A DNA stretch of 64,000 nucleotides from assembly GCF_030814015.1 (NCBI RefSeq), contig NZ_JAUSUL010000007.1:1-64000 (forward strand), in the 5' to 3' direction. The notes under the pieces were generated by a model that was not told where the DNA came from, did not search any database, and was given only the letters and a program-made list of their open reading frames with translations. The stretch is from Amorphus orientalis (GTDB lineage: Bacteria; Pseudomonadota; Alphaproteobacteria; Rhizobiales; Amorphaceae). Below are positions 28,214 to 36,904 of the stretch, in pieces (the stretch's first letter is position 1; each line of letters opens with the position of its first letter). The translations under genes and the position numbers were made by a program.

Positions 28214-29470
28214 ATGCGCTACTCACTTGGCTCGATCATCGCAAACGCCGTCTCCGGCCAGCGCCTGTGGCCGATGGCGTGGCGCAAGGCCGCCCCGAAA
28301 CCGTCCTATGACGCGATCATCGTCGGCGGCGGCGGTCACGGCCTGGCGACGGCCTACTACCTGGCGAAGGAGCACGGCCTGACCAACATCGCGGTGGTCG
28401 AGAAAGGCTGGCTCGGCGGCGGCAATGTCGGGCGAAACACGACGATCATCCGCTCCAACTACATGCTTCCGGACAACACCCGCTTCTATGAGTGGTCGCT
28501 GAAGCTCTGGGAAAATCTGTCGCGGGAACTGAATTTCAACGCGATGGTGTCCCAGCGCGGCGTCATCAACCTGGCGCATACCCCGGCCCAGCTCGATGCC
28601 TACGCCCGCCGCGGCAACGCCATGCGGCTCGCCGGCGTCGACGCCGAACTCCTCGACCGCGACGAGGTCGCGCGCCGGGTTCCCGGCCTGGACGTGTCGG
28701 ACCAGGCTCGGTTTCCGATCCTCGGCGGCATTTGCCAGCCCCGCGGCGGCACCGTCCGCCATGATGCGGTCGCCTGGGGCTACGCCCGCGCCGCCGACCG
28801 GCTCGGGGTCGACATCATCGAGAACTGCGAGGTCACCGGGTTCGTCTATGACGGGGAGCGCGTCGCCGGCGTGGACACCACCCGGGGCCGCATTGAAGCG
28901 CCGAAGGTCGGTGTCGCGGTCGCCGGATCGACATCCCAGGTGATGCGGCTTGCCGGTTTCGAGCGGCTGCCGATCGAAAGCCACGTGCTGCAGGCCTTCG
29001 TGTCGGAAGGCCTCAAGCCGTTCCTGGACACCGTGGTCACGTTCGGCGCCGGCCATCTCTACATCTCCCAGTCCGACAAGGGCGGGCTGGTCTTCGGTGG
29101 CGACATCGACGGCTACAATTCCTACGCCCAGCGCGGCAACCTGCCGATCGTGGAGGACGTGGCGTCGAGCGCGGTGGCGATGTTCCCGTCGCTCGCCCGC
29201 ATCCGGCTTCTGCGGTCCTGGGGCGGGATCATGGACATGTCGATGGACGGCAGCCCGATCATCGACAGGACGCCGAAGCCGGGCCTCTATCTCAACGCCG
29301 GCTGGTGTTACGGCGGCTTCAAGGCCACGCCGGGATCGGGCTGGTGCTTCGCCCACACGATCGCCCGCGACGAGCCTCATCCGCTGAACGCCGCCTTCTC
29401 CCTCGACCGGTTCCGCACCGGCGCGCTCCTCGACGAGCGCGGCGCCGGCGCCACCCCCCGCCTGCACTGA
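28214..29470 (+). CDS. soxB: heterotetrameric sarcosine oxidase subunit beta
   Basis: 418-aa flavoprotein subunit that oxidatively demethylates sarcosine to glycine, with formaldehyde or methylene-tetrahydrofolate and H2O2 as products. FAD motif IIVGGGGHGLATAYYLA lies at about 37-53, then VVEKGWLGGGNVGRNTTIIRSNY. The GGTVRHDAVAWGYARAA segment carries the His that covalently binds FMN in this family. The C-terminus holds LNAGWCYGGFKATPGSGWCFAH. ATG28214 gives the usual family N-terminus. It is the first gene of soxBDAG. Confidence 0.95.
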   Translation: MRYSLGSIIANAVSGQRLWPMAWRKAAPKPSYDAIIVGGGGHGLATAYYLAKEHGLTNIAVVEKGWLGGGNVGRNTTIIRSNYMLPDNTRFYEWSLKLWENLSRELNFNAMVSQRGVINLAHTPAQLDAYARRGNAMRLAGVDAELLDRDEVARRVPGLDVSDQARFPILGGICQPRGGTVRHDAVAWGYARAADRLGVDIIENCEVTGFVYDGERVAGVDTTRGRIEAPKVGVAVAGSTSQVMRLAGFERLPIESHVLQAFVSEGLKPFLDTVVTFGAGHLYISQSDKGGLVFGGDIDGYNSYAQRGNLPIVEDVASSAVAMFPSLARIRLLRSWGGIMDMSMDGSPIIDRTPKPGLYLNAGWCYGGFKATPGSGWCFAHTIARDEPHPLNAAFSLDRFRTGALLDERGAGATPRLH

Positions 29471-29480
29471 CGAGACGCCG

Positions 29481-29747
29481 ATGCGCATCCCCTGCCCGTT
29501 CTGCGGCCCCCGCTCCGTTTCCGAATTCACCTACGAAGGCGACGCCACCGTCGTGCGCCCGCCCCTGGACGCGGACCCCGACACCTGGTTCGCCGCCGTC
29601 TACGAGCGGACCAATCCGCGCGGCTCCCACCAGGAGATCTGGCATCACATCCAGGGCTGCCGCTCGTTCCTCCGGGTGAGCCGCGACACCGCCACCCACG
29701 CCATTCAGGGGGCTGCGATGATCGCGCCCGAGGGAGCAGACGAATGA
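29481..29747 (+). CDS. soxD: sarcosine oxidase subunit delta
   Basis: 88-aa small zinc-binding subunit. It begins MRIPCPFCGPRSVSEFTYEGD with a Cys-x-x-Cys knuckle, and NPRGSHQEIWHHIQGCRSF supplies the further His/Cys ligands. It lies 10 bases after soxB, and its stop overlaps the soxA start (ATGA). Confidence 0.95.
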   Translation: MRIPCPFCGPRSVSEFTYEGDATVVRPPLDADPDTWFAAVYERTNPRGSHQEIWHHIQGCRSFLRVSRDTATHAIQGAAMIAPEGADE

Positions 29748-32700
29748 GCGGATACCGTCTGCCCGAAGGCGGCGCGCTGATCGATCGCGCCCGCCCGGTC
29801 GCCTTCCGTTTCGACGGGACCGACCGCTCCGGCTTCGCCGGCGACACCGTGGCCTCCGCGCTCCTCGCCGATGGCCAGCGGCTGTTCGGCCGCTCCTTCA
29901 AATACCATCGCCCGCGCGGCATTCTGGGCGCCGGCGTGGAGGAACCGAACGCCCTGATGACCCTCGGCAGAGGCGCTTCGACCGAACCCAACATACAGGC
30001 AACGATTTCCGAGATATATCAGGGACTTGAAGCCCAAAGCCAGAACCGCTGGCCAAGCTTGCGACATGACTTCATGTCTTGGCCATTAACCATTTTATCT
30101 CAAGGATTTAAGGCCGGTTTTTACTACAAGACTTTCATGGGGCCTGGGCGGCACGCCTGGCGGGTCTACGAGCCGATCATCCGCAAGGCGGCCGGGCTCG
30201 GACGGGCAGATCCCAGCTTCGACGAAAGTCGTTACGAAAAGACCAACGCCTTCTGCGACGTGCTGGTCGTGGGGGCGGGCCCGGCGGGCCTTGCCGCCGC
30301 CCGCCGCGCAGCCCGCGCTGGACTTCGGGTGATCCTCGCAGACGAGACCCAGGCCCTCGGCGGCGACCTGTTCGAGACCCGGGCAACCGTCGAGGGTCAA
30401 CCGGCGCAGGCCTGGGCGAAGGCCGTCGCGGCCGAGCTCGATGCCCTGCCCAACGTGCGTGTCCTCACCCGGACCAGCGTCTATGGCTACTATGACGGCA
30501 ACGTGCTGGGCGCCGTGGAACGGGTTCAGGATCACCTCGGCGACCGGGATCCGGACCTGCCCCGCCAGCGCCACTGGACGCTCCATGCCGGCCACGTGAT
30601 CCTGGCGGCGGGCGCGATCCAGCGGCCGATCGTCTTTCCGGGCAACGACCTGCCCGGCGTCATGCTCGCCAACGCCGTCGAGCGCTACATCGCCCGCTAC
30701 GCCGTCGCGCCCGGCCGCCGCGCCGTCGTCTTCGGCACCGACGACAGCCTGTACCGCTCCGCCCTCGCCATGGTCCGCGCCGGGATCGATGTGGCTGCCG
30801 TGGTCGATGCCCGACCGCAGGCGCCCACCGCCCTCGCCGCTCCCCTGAAGGCGGCCGGCGTTCCGGTCCATGCCGGCACCGTCGTGACCGAGGCCCGGGG
30901 ATCGAAGGGGCTCAGCCGCGTGTTCCTCGCCCGCTGCGACGAGGCCGGCCAGCCCCGGCCGGGCGGCAGCGATGCGGTCGATGCGGACCTTCTGGCCGTC
31001 GCCGGAGGCTGGACGCCGACGATCCATCTTGCCAGCCAGGCCGGCGGCGCACCGCAGTGGCGGCCCGACATCGACGCGTTCGTTCCCGGTGCACCCCGCG
31101 AAGCCTGGACCGCGGCCGGCGCGGCCAACGGCACGTTCGCGCTGGCCGATGTGCTTGCCGACGGGCTGCGCGCCGCCGATGCGGCGCTCGCTGCGCTCGG
31201 CCGGGAAAGCGCGGCCGGGCCGCCGATTGCGGCCGACGATCCGGACGCCGGCACCAATCCGCCCCTGGCATTGCGCGCGGTATCGTCGCCGACCGCCCGC
31301 GGCAAGGCGTTCGTCGACTTCCAGAACGACGTGCTCGCTGCCGACGTGACGCTTGCCCATCAGGAAGGCTACCGCTCCGTCGAGCATCTGAAGCGCTACA
31401 CCACCCTCGGCATGGCGACCGACCAGGGCAAGACCTCCAACGTCAACGCGCTGGGCCTGATGGCCGATCTGGAAGGCCGGCCGATACCCGACGTGGGGAC
31501 CACCCGCTTCCGTCCGCCCTACACGCCGGTCTCCCTCGGCGCGCTGGCGGGACGCGAGGTCGGAGATCATTTCCGCCCGACCCGCCGCACGCCGATGCAC
31601 GACTGGCACCTGGCCCACGGCGCGGAGATGGTCGCAGCGGGCGCCTGGATGCGGCCGCGCGCCTATCTCAGGGCCGGCGAGAGCCTCACCGACGCCTACA
31701 TTCGCGAAGCCCGCACCGTGCGCGAAGCGGTCGGCATCGTCGACGTCTCCACCCTCGGCAAGATCACCGTGCAGGGTCCGGACGCCGGCGACTTCCTCAA
31801 CCGGGTCTACGTCAACGGCTTCGGCAAGCTGCCGGTCGGCAAGGCCCGCTACGGCGTAATGCTGCGCGAGGACGGCTTCGTCTACGACGACGGCACCACC
31901 TGGCGGCTGGCCGAGGACGACTTCCTGATGACCACCACGACGGCGAACGCGGCCGGCGTGCTGGCCCGGCTGGAACGCCATCTCGCCGTTGACTGGCCGG
32001 ACATGAAGGTCGCCGTTGCCTCCGCCACGGATCAGTGGGCGGGTCTGGCGATCGCCGGTCCGCTGAGCCGCGAGGTGCTCGCCCGCATCGTGGAAGACGT
32101 CGACATGAGCGACGCCGGCCTCCCCTTTATGGGCGTCGCGCGGGGGCGGATCGGGGCCGCGCCGGTGATCGTCGCCCGCCTCTCCTTCTCCGGCGAGCTC
32201 GCCTACGAAGTCCATTGCGGCGCCCGTGACGGGCTGGCGGTCTGGGAAGCGGTTTTCGAGGCGGGCCAGTCGTCCGGGCTGGTGGCCTACGGCACGGAAG
32301 CGCTCGGCACGCTCCGCATCGAGAAGGGCCACGTCGCCGGCGCCGAACTCGACGGTCGGACCACGCTCGCCGATCTCCGTCTGGAGAAGATGGCCTCCTC
32401 CAAGAAGGCGTTCGTCGGCCAGGCCCTGATGACCCGCCCCGCGATGACGGCCGCCGATCGCAAGGTCCTGGTCGGTCTGAAGTCGCTCGACGGACAGGCG
32501 CTCAGGACCGGGGCCCATGTGGTGTCCGACGACATGCCGGACGGCATCCCGAGCCTGGGGCACGTGACCTCTCCGACCTATTCCCCGGCCCTCGGCGCCC
32601 ACATTGCGCTGGCGCTGGTCTCCGGCGGGCGCGAGCGGACCGGGCAGCATCTGTCCGTGGTCGATCCGATCCGGGGCGCGCACCCGGTCCCGGTCGAAGT

Positions 32701-32749
32701 CGTGTCCCACCACTTCTACGATCCGCAGGGAGACCGGCTGAATGGCTGA
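29744..32749 (+). CDS. soxA: sarcosine oxidase subunit alpha
   Basis: 1001-aa subunit. The N-terminal region (about 1-110) resembles a ferredoxin-like domain, with the landmark FGRSFKYHRPRGILGAGVEE. An NAD-binding Rossmann region follows (about 165-480; LVVGAGPAGLAAARRAARAG and HVILAAGAIQRPIVFPGND), and the C-terminal half (about 600-1000) is a GcvT-like aminomethyltransferase domain that handles the folate-bound one-carbon unit (GIVDVSTLGKITVQGPDAG, YEVHCGARDGLAVWE, ALGTLRIEKGHVAG). Codons around 29990-30140 are noticeably AT-rich, although the encoded segment (LEAQSQNRWPSL to AGFYYKTFM) is conserved in relatives. The stop lies 8 bases inside soxG. Confidence 0.95.
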   Translation: MSGYRLPEGGALIDRARPVAFRFDGTDRSGFAGDTVASALLADGQRLFGRSFKYHRPRGILGAGVEEPNALMTLGRGASTEPNIQATISEIYQGLEAQSQNRWPSLRHDFMSWPLTILSQGFKAGFYYKTFMGPGRHAWRVYEPIIRKAAGLGRADPSFDESRYEKTNAFCDVLVVGAGPAGLAAARRAARAGLRVILADETQALGGDLFETRATVEGQPAQAWAKAVAAELDALPNVRVLTRTSVYGYYDGNVLGAVERVQDHLGDRDPDLPRQRHWTLHAGHVILAAGAIQRPIVFPGNDLPGVMLANAVERYIARYAVAPGRRAVVFGTDDSLYRSALAMVRAGIDVAAVVDARPQAPTALAAPLKAAGVPVHAGTVVTEARGSKGLSRVFLARCDEAGQPRPGGSDAVDADLLAVAGGWTPTIHLASQAGGAPQWRPDIDAFVPGAPREAWTAAGAANGTFALADVLADGLRAADAALAALGRESAAGPPIAADDPDAGTNPPLALRAVSSPTARGKAFVDFQNDVLAADVTLAHQEGYRSVEHLKRYTTLGMATDQGKTSNVNALGLMADLEGRPIPDVGTTRFRPPYTPVSLGALAGREVGDHFRPTRRTPMHDWHLAHGAEMVAAGAWMRPRAYLRAGESLTDAYIREARTVREAVGIVDVSTLGKITVQGPDAGDFLNRVYVNGFGKLPVGKARYGVMLREDGFVYDDGTTWRLAEDDFLMTTTTANAAGVLARLERHLAVDWPDMKVAVASATDQWAGLAIAGPLSREVLARIVEDVDMSDAGLPFMGVARGRIGAAPVIVARLSFSGELAYEVHCGARDGLAVWEAVFEAGQSSGLVAYGTEALGTLRIEKGHVAGAELDGRTTLADLRLEKMASSKKAFVGQALMTRPAMTAADRKVLVGLKSLDGQALRTGAHVVSDDMPDGIPSLGHVTSPTYSPALGAHIALALVSGGRERTGQHLSVVDPIRGAHPVPVEVVSHHFYDPQGDRLNG

Positions 32750-33359
32750 GATGGAAGACGTCTTTCGCGGACGCCTGTCACCCGGCAGGCAGGGAGGCCG
32801 CAGCACCGCCACCCCGATCCGGATCGCCGCGATCGCGGGTGTGTCGGCGGCCCAGATCCAGGCCTGGCCGGGGAAGCGGGAGGGCGTCGCCGCCGCGCTG
32901 TCCGGATGCGGGATCGCGCTTCCGACGGAGCGCGACCTCACCTGCGACGGCGGGCGGATCTGCGGACGCATCGCGCCCGGCCGCTTCCTCGTCCTGTCCG
33001 ACCGCCCCGTGGCCGACGTGACGGAAGCGGTCGCCTCCGATATCGGCGCGGTCGCGGATCTTTCCCACGCCCGGGCCGGCGTTCGGATCGCGGGCGACCG
33101 GGTCGAGGATCTGCTCGCCAAGGCAGCCGCGATCCCGTTCGACGCAACGGGCTTTCCGCCTGGGACACTGGCCCAGACCTCGATCCATCACATGGGGTGT
33201 CTGATCGTGCGCCGGACGGAGGACACGTTCGATCTCTACGTGCTGACCAGCTTCGCGGTGTCCTTCGCCGACTGGCTCACCGACGCAGCCCGGGAATTCG
33301 GCTGGGCGACGGGGCCGGCCGTGTCTCTCGCTCTTAAGGCGGAGCCGGTACACGGCTGA
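32742..33359 (+). CDS. soxG: sarcosine oxidase subunit gamma
   Basis: 205-aa fourth subunit, a small relative of the GcvT fold. Landmarks are IAAIAGVSAAQIQAWPGKRE, PGRFLVLSDRP, VADLSHARAGVRIAGD and a C-terminal HHMGCLIVRRTEDTFDLYV with SFADWLTDAA. It overlaps the soxA stop by 8 bases. The conserved order soxB-D-A-G with tight overlaps makes the assignment secure. The usual extra genes (glyA, folD, purU) do not follow. Confidence 0.93.
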   Translation: MAEMEDVFRGRLSPGRQGGRSTATPIRIAAIAGVSAAQIQAWPGKREGVAAALSGCGIALPTERDLTCDGGRICGRIAPGRFLVLSDRPVADVTEAVASDIGAVADLSHARAGVRIAGDRVEDLLAKAAAIPFDATGFPPGTLAQTSIHHMGCLIVRRTEDTFDLYVLTSFAVSFADWLTDAAREFGWATGPAVSLALKAEPVHG

Positions 33360-33436
33360 TCCTCGCCAAGGTCGTTGATCGGCGGCCGACAACCGGCGCA
33401 TGGTGGCGGCGTTCGTCAACGCTCGGTGCCATCTTC

Positions 33437-34447
33437 GTGTCCGACTTTCCGCCCGGATTTGATCTCAAGGCGCTCCGCGTCTTTCTCGCGGTCGTGGAGG
33501 CCGGTGGCATGACGCCGGCCGCGCAGCGGTTGGGGATGACCCAGTCCGGCGTGTCCCAGGCCGTCGCCGGACTGGAGCAGGCGCTGGGCACGGTCCTGTT
33601 CGACCGCTCCTTGCGTCCGCTGGCGCTGACGGCGGCGGGGACGGTTCTTCTGGAACAGGCGCGCGGCCTGCTCGCCGCGGCCGACGGCGCGGTCGCGACC
33701 GTCCGTGCCATCGACGCCCGCCCGCGCTCATCCATCACCATCGCCATGGCCGAAAGCATGGCCGGCACCACGGGGCCGCACCTCGTCCGCCGGCTCGAAA
33801 GCCTCGCGGAGCGCTGGCGGATCTGGTCGGGCCTGTCGCCCGATCACCACGAGGCGCTGCTTTCACGGGCGGTGGATTTCGTGGTGACGGCCGGCGACGA
33901 ACTGGACGGGATCGAGGGTCTCGTCCGCCAGGATATCGTGACCGAGCCGTTCGTGATGGTGCTGCCCCGGGAGAGCGCCACATCGCCGGGCCGGTTCCCG
34001 GATCCCGACGCGCTCCCCTTCATCCGCTACAGCCTGCGCTCGACCATCGGTCGCCAGACCGAGCGGCAACTCAGCCGGCTTGGGCTCAGCCTGCCCAACC
34101 GGGCGGAGTTCGACACGGCGACCGGCCAGCTCGCCGCCGTCGCGGACGGGATGGGCTGGTGCCTGACCACACCGCTGTGCCTGGCCCAGGAACGCCACCG
34201 CCTGGATGCCCTGCATATCGCAGCCATGCCCAAGGGCGCGTTCACGCGCACGATCGCGCTGATCGGCCGCAGCGACGACGCGGTCGGTCTGGGCGACCGC
34301 ATCGCGGGCGAACTGCGCCGCATCCTGAAAGACACCATCCGGCCGATGCTGGCAGAGGCGCATCCGACCCTCGGCGACACGCTGACCATCCACGAAAGCG
34401 CGCCCGACGGGCTCGTCGGACACGATAGGGAACGCGCAAACGAATAA
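33437..34447 (+). CDS. LysR-family transcriptional regulator
   Basis: 336 aa from GTG33437 (SDFPPGFDLKALRVFLAVVE). The N-terminal winged helix (about 10-68) contains GGMTPAAQRLGMTQSGVSQAVAGLEQALGTVLFDRSLRP. The effector domain is C-terminal (about 95-300; FIRYSLRSTIGRQTERQLSRLGL). It sits 77 bases downstream of soxG on the same strand, so it may respond to sarcosine or its precursors. That is context only. A strong hairpin follows its stop. Confidence 0.85.
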   Translation: MSDFPPGFDLKALRVFLAVVEAGGMTPAAQRLGMTQSGVSQAVAGLEQALGTVLFDRSLRPLALTAAGTVLLEQARGLLAAADGAVATVRAIDARPRSSITIAMAESMAGTTGPHLVRRLESLAERWRIWSGLSPDHHEALLSRAVDFVVTAGDELDGIEGLVRQDIVTEPFVMVLPRESATSPGRFPDPDALPFIRYSLRSTIGRQTERQLSRLGLSLPNRAEFDTATGQLAAVADGMGWCLTTPLCLAQERHRLDALHIAAMPKGAFTRTIALIGRSDDAVGLGDRIAGELRRILKDTIRPMLAEAHPTLGDTLTIHESAPDGLVGHDRERANE

Positions 34448-34479
34448 GGGCCCGGATCCGACAGATCGGATCCAGGCCC
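34448..34479 (+). terminator. strong hairpin after the LysR gene
   Basis: The stem pairs GGGCC with GGCCC and GGATCCGA with TCGGATCC around a CAGA loop, with one mismatched base on each side. It starts directly after the LysR stop codon. No T run follows (CTCCCCC instead), so intrinsic termination is likely but not textbook. Confidence 0.55.
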
Positions 34480-34537
34480 CTCCCCCGCAGAGAGCCCCCT
34501 CTCCTTGGTCCCCACTTCGCCCACACAGTCCGTTCAG

Positions 34538-34566
34538 GCCCGATCAGGCGTTTCCGCCTGTTGGGC
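34538..34566 (-). terminator. hairpin downstream of the small minus-strand ORF
   Basis: CAGGCG-TTTC-CGCCTG flanked by GCCC/GGGC forms a bulged stem 16 bases past the stop of the small ORF at 34582-34764. It could end that transcript. There is no U tract. Confidence 0.4.
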
Positions 34567-34581
34567 AAGGCGTTACAACAA

Positions 34582-34764
34582 TCAGCCGCTCGTCGGCTCC
34601 CCGCACCGCTCGCCCGGCCGACAGCCGACACGCCCGCCGCTCCGGCGGCCGGCATCCTCCGGCTGAGCGCCGTTGGTCCGGGTCCCGCTCTGGCTGTCTG
34701 CGGAAATTCCGGCAAGGGCCATCAGCCTGGCGATCTCCCCCTGCACATCCCAATCGGCGCCCAT
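34582..34764 (-). CDS. small hypothetical protein (60 aa) with strong ribosome binding site
   Basis: ATG34764 is preceded by GAGGAGG with a 5-base gap, one of the best Shine-Dalgarno sequences in the window. The product begins MGADWDVQGEIARLMALAGI, an acidic-amphipathic helix of about 22 residues, then a hydrophilic Gly/Arg/Pro-rich tail with two Cys. No family was recognised. A hairpin lies just past the stop and a CRP-like palindrome lies about 115 bases upstream, giving a plausible complete transcription unit. The tail could be non-conserved. A chance ORF cannot be excluded. Confidence 0.5.
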   Translation of the reverse strand: MGADWDVQGEIARLMALAGISADSQSGTRTNGAQPEDAGRRSGGRVGCRPGERCGEPTSG

Positions 34765-35171
34765 CGCAACCTCCTCGCAGGATCCGGGAGAGCGAAATCT
34801 CGCCGTCCCCCAACCTCTGTGCCGGCTGCCCTGTGCAGACCCGGCATGACCCGTTAGACACCCGGGGCGAGCGATGATCTGTGACGCGGGTCACAAAGTG
34901 CGTGGTTCCGCGCGGGACGGCATGTCCGGGCCTTCAGGCAGGCGCGCTTGGTGCGTCTGGTTTCGGCCGGAGGATCGCCGAATCCGCCGGCCGCGCCCCC
35001 GGCGCCCTTCAAACCGGCGTTAATCTGTCGCGAAACCGCGGAAATTCCCGGTTTCACGTTGACAACACAGGCCAGATGATTAGGTAAACGGGTGATCCCA
35101 AAGAGCCGACGAAATGGTGCCGAGGTGTTTTTCTTCGGCGTAGCGGCAGAAAGTGGCAACGTCTTCCCATC
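34765..35171. other. divergent intergenic region between the small ORF and rhlE
   Basis: About 400 bases. It holds the CRP-like palindrome listed separately, then a stretch of lower GC (about 35030-35171) that leads into the helicase gene. No further coding frame was supported. Confidence 0.45.
34880..34895. promoter_or_regulatory. CRP/FNR-family type binding site
   Basis: TGTGACGCGGGTCACA matches the CRP core TGTGA-N6-TCACA exactly. It lies 115 bases upstream of the small minus-strand ORF and 277 bases upstream of rhlE. Which CRP-type regulator would bind it, and which of the two genes it serves, cannot be told from the sequence. Confidence 0.4.
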
Positions 35172-36710
35172 ATGAGTTTTGATACGCTCGGTTTGAGCGA
35201 AAAAGTGCTGAGCGCAATTCAGTCGGCCGGGTACACCCAGCCGACCCCGATCCAGTCGGGCGCGATTCCCCACGTGCTGGAACGCCAGGACGTTCTCGGT
35301 CTCGCGCAGACCGGCACGGGCAAAACAGCCTCTTTCGTGCTCCCCATGCTCACGCTCCTCGAAAAGGGCCGTGCGCGTGCGCGCATGCCGCGCACCCTGA
35401 TCCTGGAGCCGACCCGCGAGCTTGCGGCGCAGGTCGAGGAGAATTTCACGCGCTACGGCGTGAACCACAAGCTCAACATAGCGCTCCTGATCGGCGGCGT
35501 TTCGTTCGAGGACCAGAATCGGAAGCTCGAGCGCGGCGCGGATGTGCTGATCGCCACGCCGGGCCGCCTGCTCGATCACAGCGAGCGCGGCAAGCTGCTC
35601 CTGCAGGGCATCGAGATCCTGGTGATCGACGAAGCCGACCGCATGCTCGACATGGGCTTCATTCCGGACATCGAGCGGATCTGCAAACTGCTGCCGCCGA
35701 GCCGTCAGACGCTGTTCTTCTCGGCCACCATGCCGAAGGAGATCCAGCATCTCGTCGACAAGTTCCTGTCCAATCCCGCGCGGGTCGAGGTGTCCAGGCC
35801 CTCGTCCACCGCGGAGAACGTCGCCCAGACGCTGGTCGCCGCCCGCGACGACCCGAAGGACAAGCGCGCCGCCCTGCGCCGGCTGATCGACGAAGCGACG
35901 GACCTGAAGAACGCGATCGTGTTCTGCAACCGCAAGCGCGACGTCGGCATCGTGTTCCGCTCGCTGGAACGCCACGGTCTGTCGGTTGGCGCGCTGCACG
36001 GCGATATGGACCAGCGTTCGCGGATGACGATGCTGGACAACTTCCGCAAGGGGAACCTGACCATCATGGTGGCGAGCGACGTCGCCGCCCGCGGTCTGGA
36101 CATTCCCGAGGTGAGCCACGTCTTCAATTTCGACGTGCCGCACAGCCCGGAAGACTATGTCCACCGCATCGGCCGCACCGGCCGCGCGGGCCGGACCGGC
36201 GTGACCAAGATGATCGCCACGCCGGGCGACAAGAAGGCCGTCGCCAACATCGAGAAGCTGATCGGCAAGGAAATCCCCTGGGAAAGCGGCGCTCCGGCCG
36301 CCGCCGCCGAAGAGACGGCGGAGCCGGCGCAGAAGCCGAAGCCGAGCCGCAGGCGGTCTTCGTCGAGCGCGGCCAAGGACGAGACGTCTTCGGCCAAGTC
36401 GCCGGATACGGCCAAGTCTTCGGAACAGCCCAAGTCCTCGGACAAGTCCGGCTCGAAGGGCCGCGGCAAGTCCGGTGGCGGGTCCGCCTCGGGCGACAAC
36501 AAGCCGCCGAAGACCGATCCGCCGCAGCCCAAGGGCCGTCGCGGGGGCAAGCAGTCGCAGGAGCCGGTGTTCGGCGAGAGCGAATTCGTGCCGGCCTTCC
36601 TGCTGCGCCCGGTGCGTCCCAGCCCGCCGACGGACAACACCGAGGACGACGCCGCGTCCGATGACGAGACCGGCAATTCGGAATCCCGCGACGAGGCGCT
36701 GGTCGAGTAA
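35172..36710 (+). CDS. rhlE: DEAD-box ATP-dependent RNA helicase, RhlE-like
   Basis: 512 aa from ATG35172. Full helicase core: Q motif FDTLGLSEKVLSAIQSAGYT..PTPIQ, motif I AQTGTGKTASF, Ia PTRELAAQ, Ib TPGRLLDH, motif II VIDEADRMLDMGF, motif III FSATMP, motif V VASDVAARGLDIP and motif VI HRIGRTGRAGRTG. The C-terminal tail (about 385-512) is Ser/Lys/Pro-rich and disordered, ending in an acidic run; such tails bind RNA or the degradosome. Its role would be RNA unwinding in ribosome assembly or mRNA decay. A lower-GC leader precedes it and a textbook terminator follows. Confidence 0.93.
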   Translation: MSFDTLGLSEKVLSAIQSAGYTQPTPIQSGAIPHVLERQDVLGLAQTGTGKTASFVLPMLTLLEKGRARARMPRTLILEPTRELAAQVEENFTRYGVNHKLNIALLIGGVSFEDQNRKLERGADVLIATPGRLLDHSERGKLLLQGIEILVIDEADRMLDMGFIPDIERICKLLPPSRQTLFFSATMPKEIQHLVDKFLSNPARVEVSRPSSTAENVAQTLVAARDDPKDKRAALRRLIDEATDLKNAIVFCNRKRDVGIVFRSLERHGLSVGALHGDMDQRSRMTMLDNFRKGNLTIMVASDVAARGLDIPEVSHVFNFDVPHSPEDYVHRIGRTGRAGRTGVTKMIATPGDKKAVANIEKLIGKEIPWESGAPAAAAEETAEPAQKPKPSRRRSSSSAAKDETSSAKSPDTAKSSEQPKSSDKSGSKGRGKSGGGSASGDNKPPKTDPPQPKGRRGGKQSQEPVFGESEFVPAFLLRPVRPSPPTDNTEDDAASDDETGNSESRDEALVE

Positions 36711-36740
36711 GACCGGGCTCTCCTGAATTCGACGGTTTCA

Positions 36741-36770
36741 CGCCCCGGCCCCGTCCGGGGCGTTTTCGTT
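36741..36770 (+). terminator. rho-independent terminator after rhlE
   Basis: CGCCCCGG and CCGGGGCG form a perfect 8-bp stem around a 6-base loop, followed at once by TTTTCGTTT. It lies 30 bases past the rhlE stop. Confidence 0.85.
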
Positions 36771-36904
36771 TGCGCGTCCTTAAGGCGGCTCCCGGTGCCG
36801 TCCGGACCCCGGTTAACCCCGGATTAACCGCGATCGGCAATTCTGCTCCCTGTCGTCGAAGGGCGCCGTACCGGCTGCCCGCATGCGCGTAGGGGACCGC
36901 AGCG

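Noticed and set aside
30095-33121. A 1008-codon antisense frame across soxA and soxG
   Set aside because: Shadow of the sox genes, which are supported by family motifs along their length.
34561-34857. A 98-codon plus-strand frame opposite the small minus-strand ORF
   Set aside because: No ribosome binding site, and it is Ala/Pro/Arg-rich. The minus-strand frame has a far better start signal.
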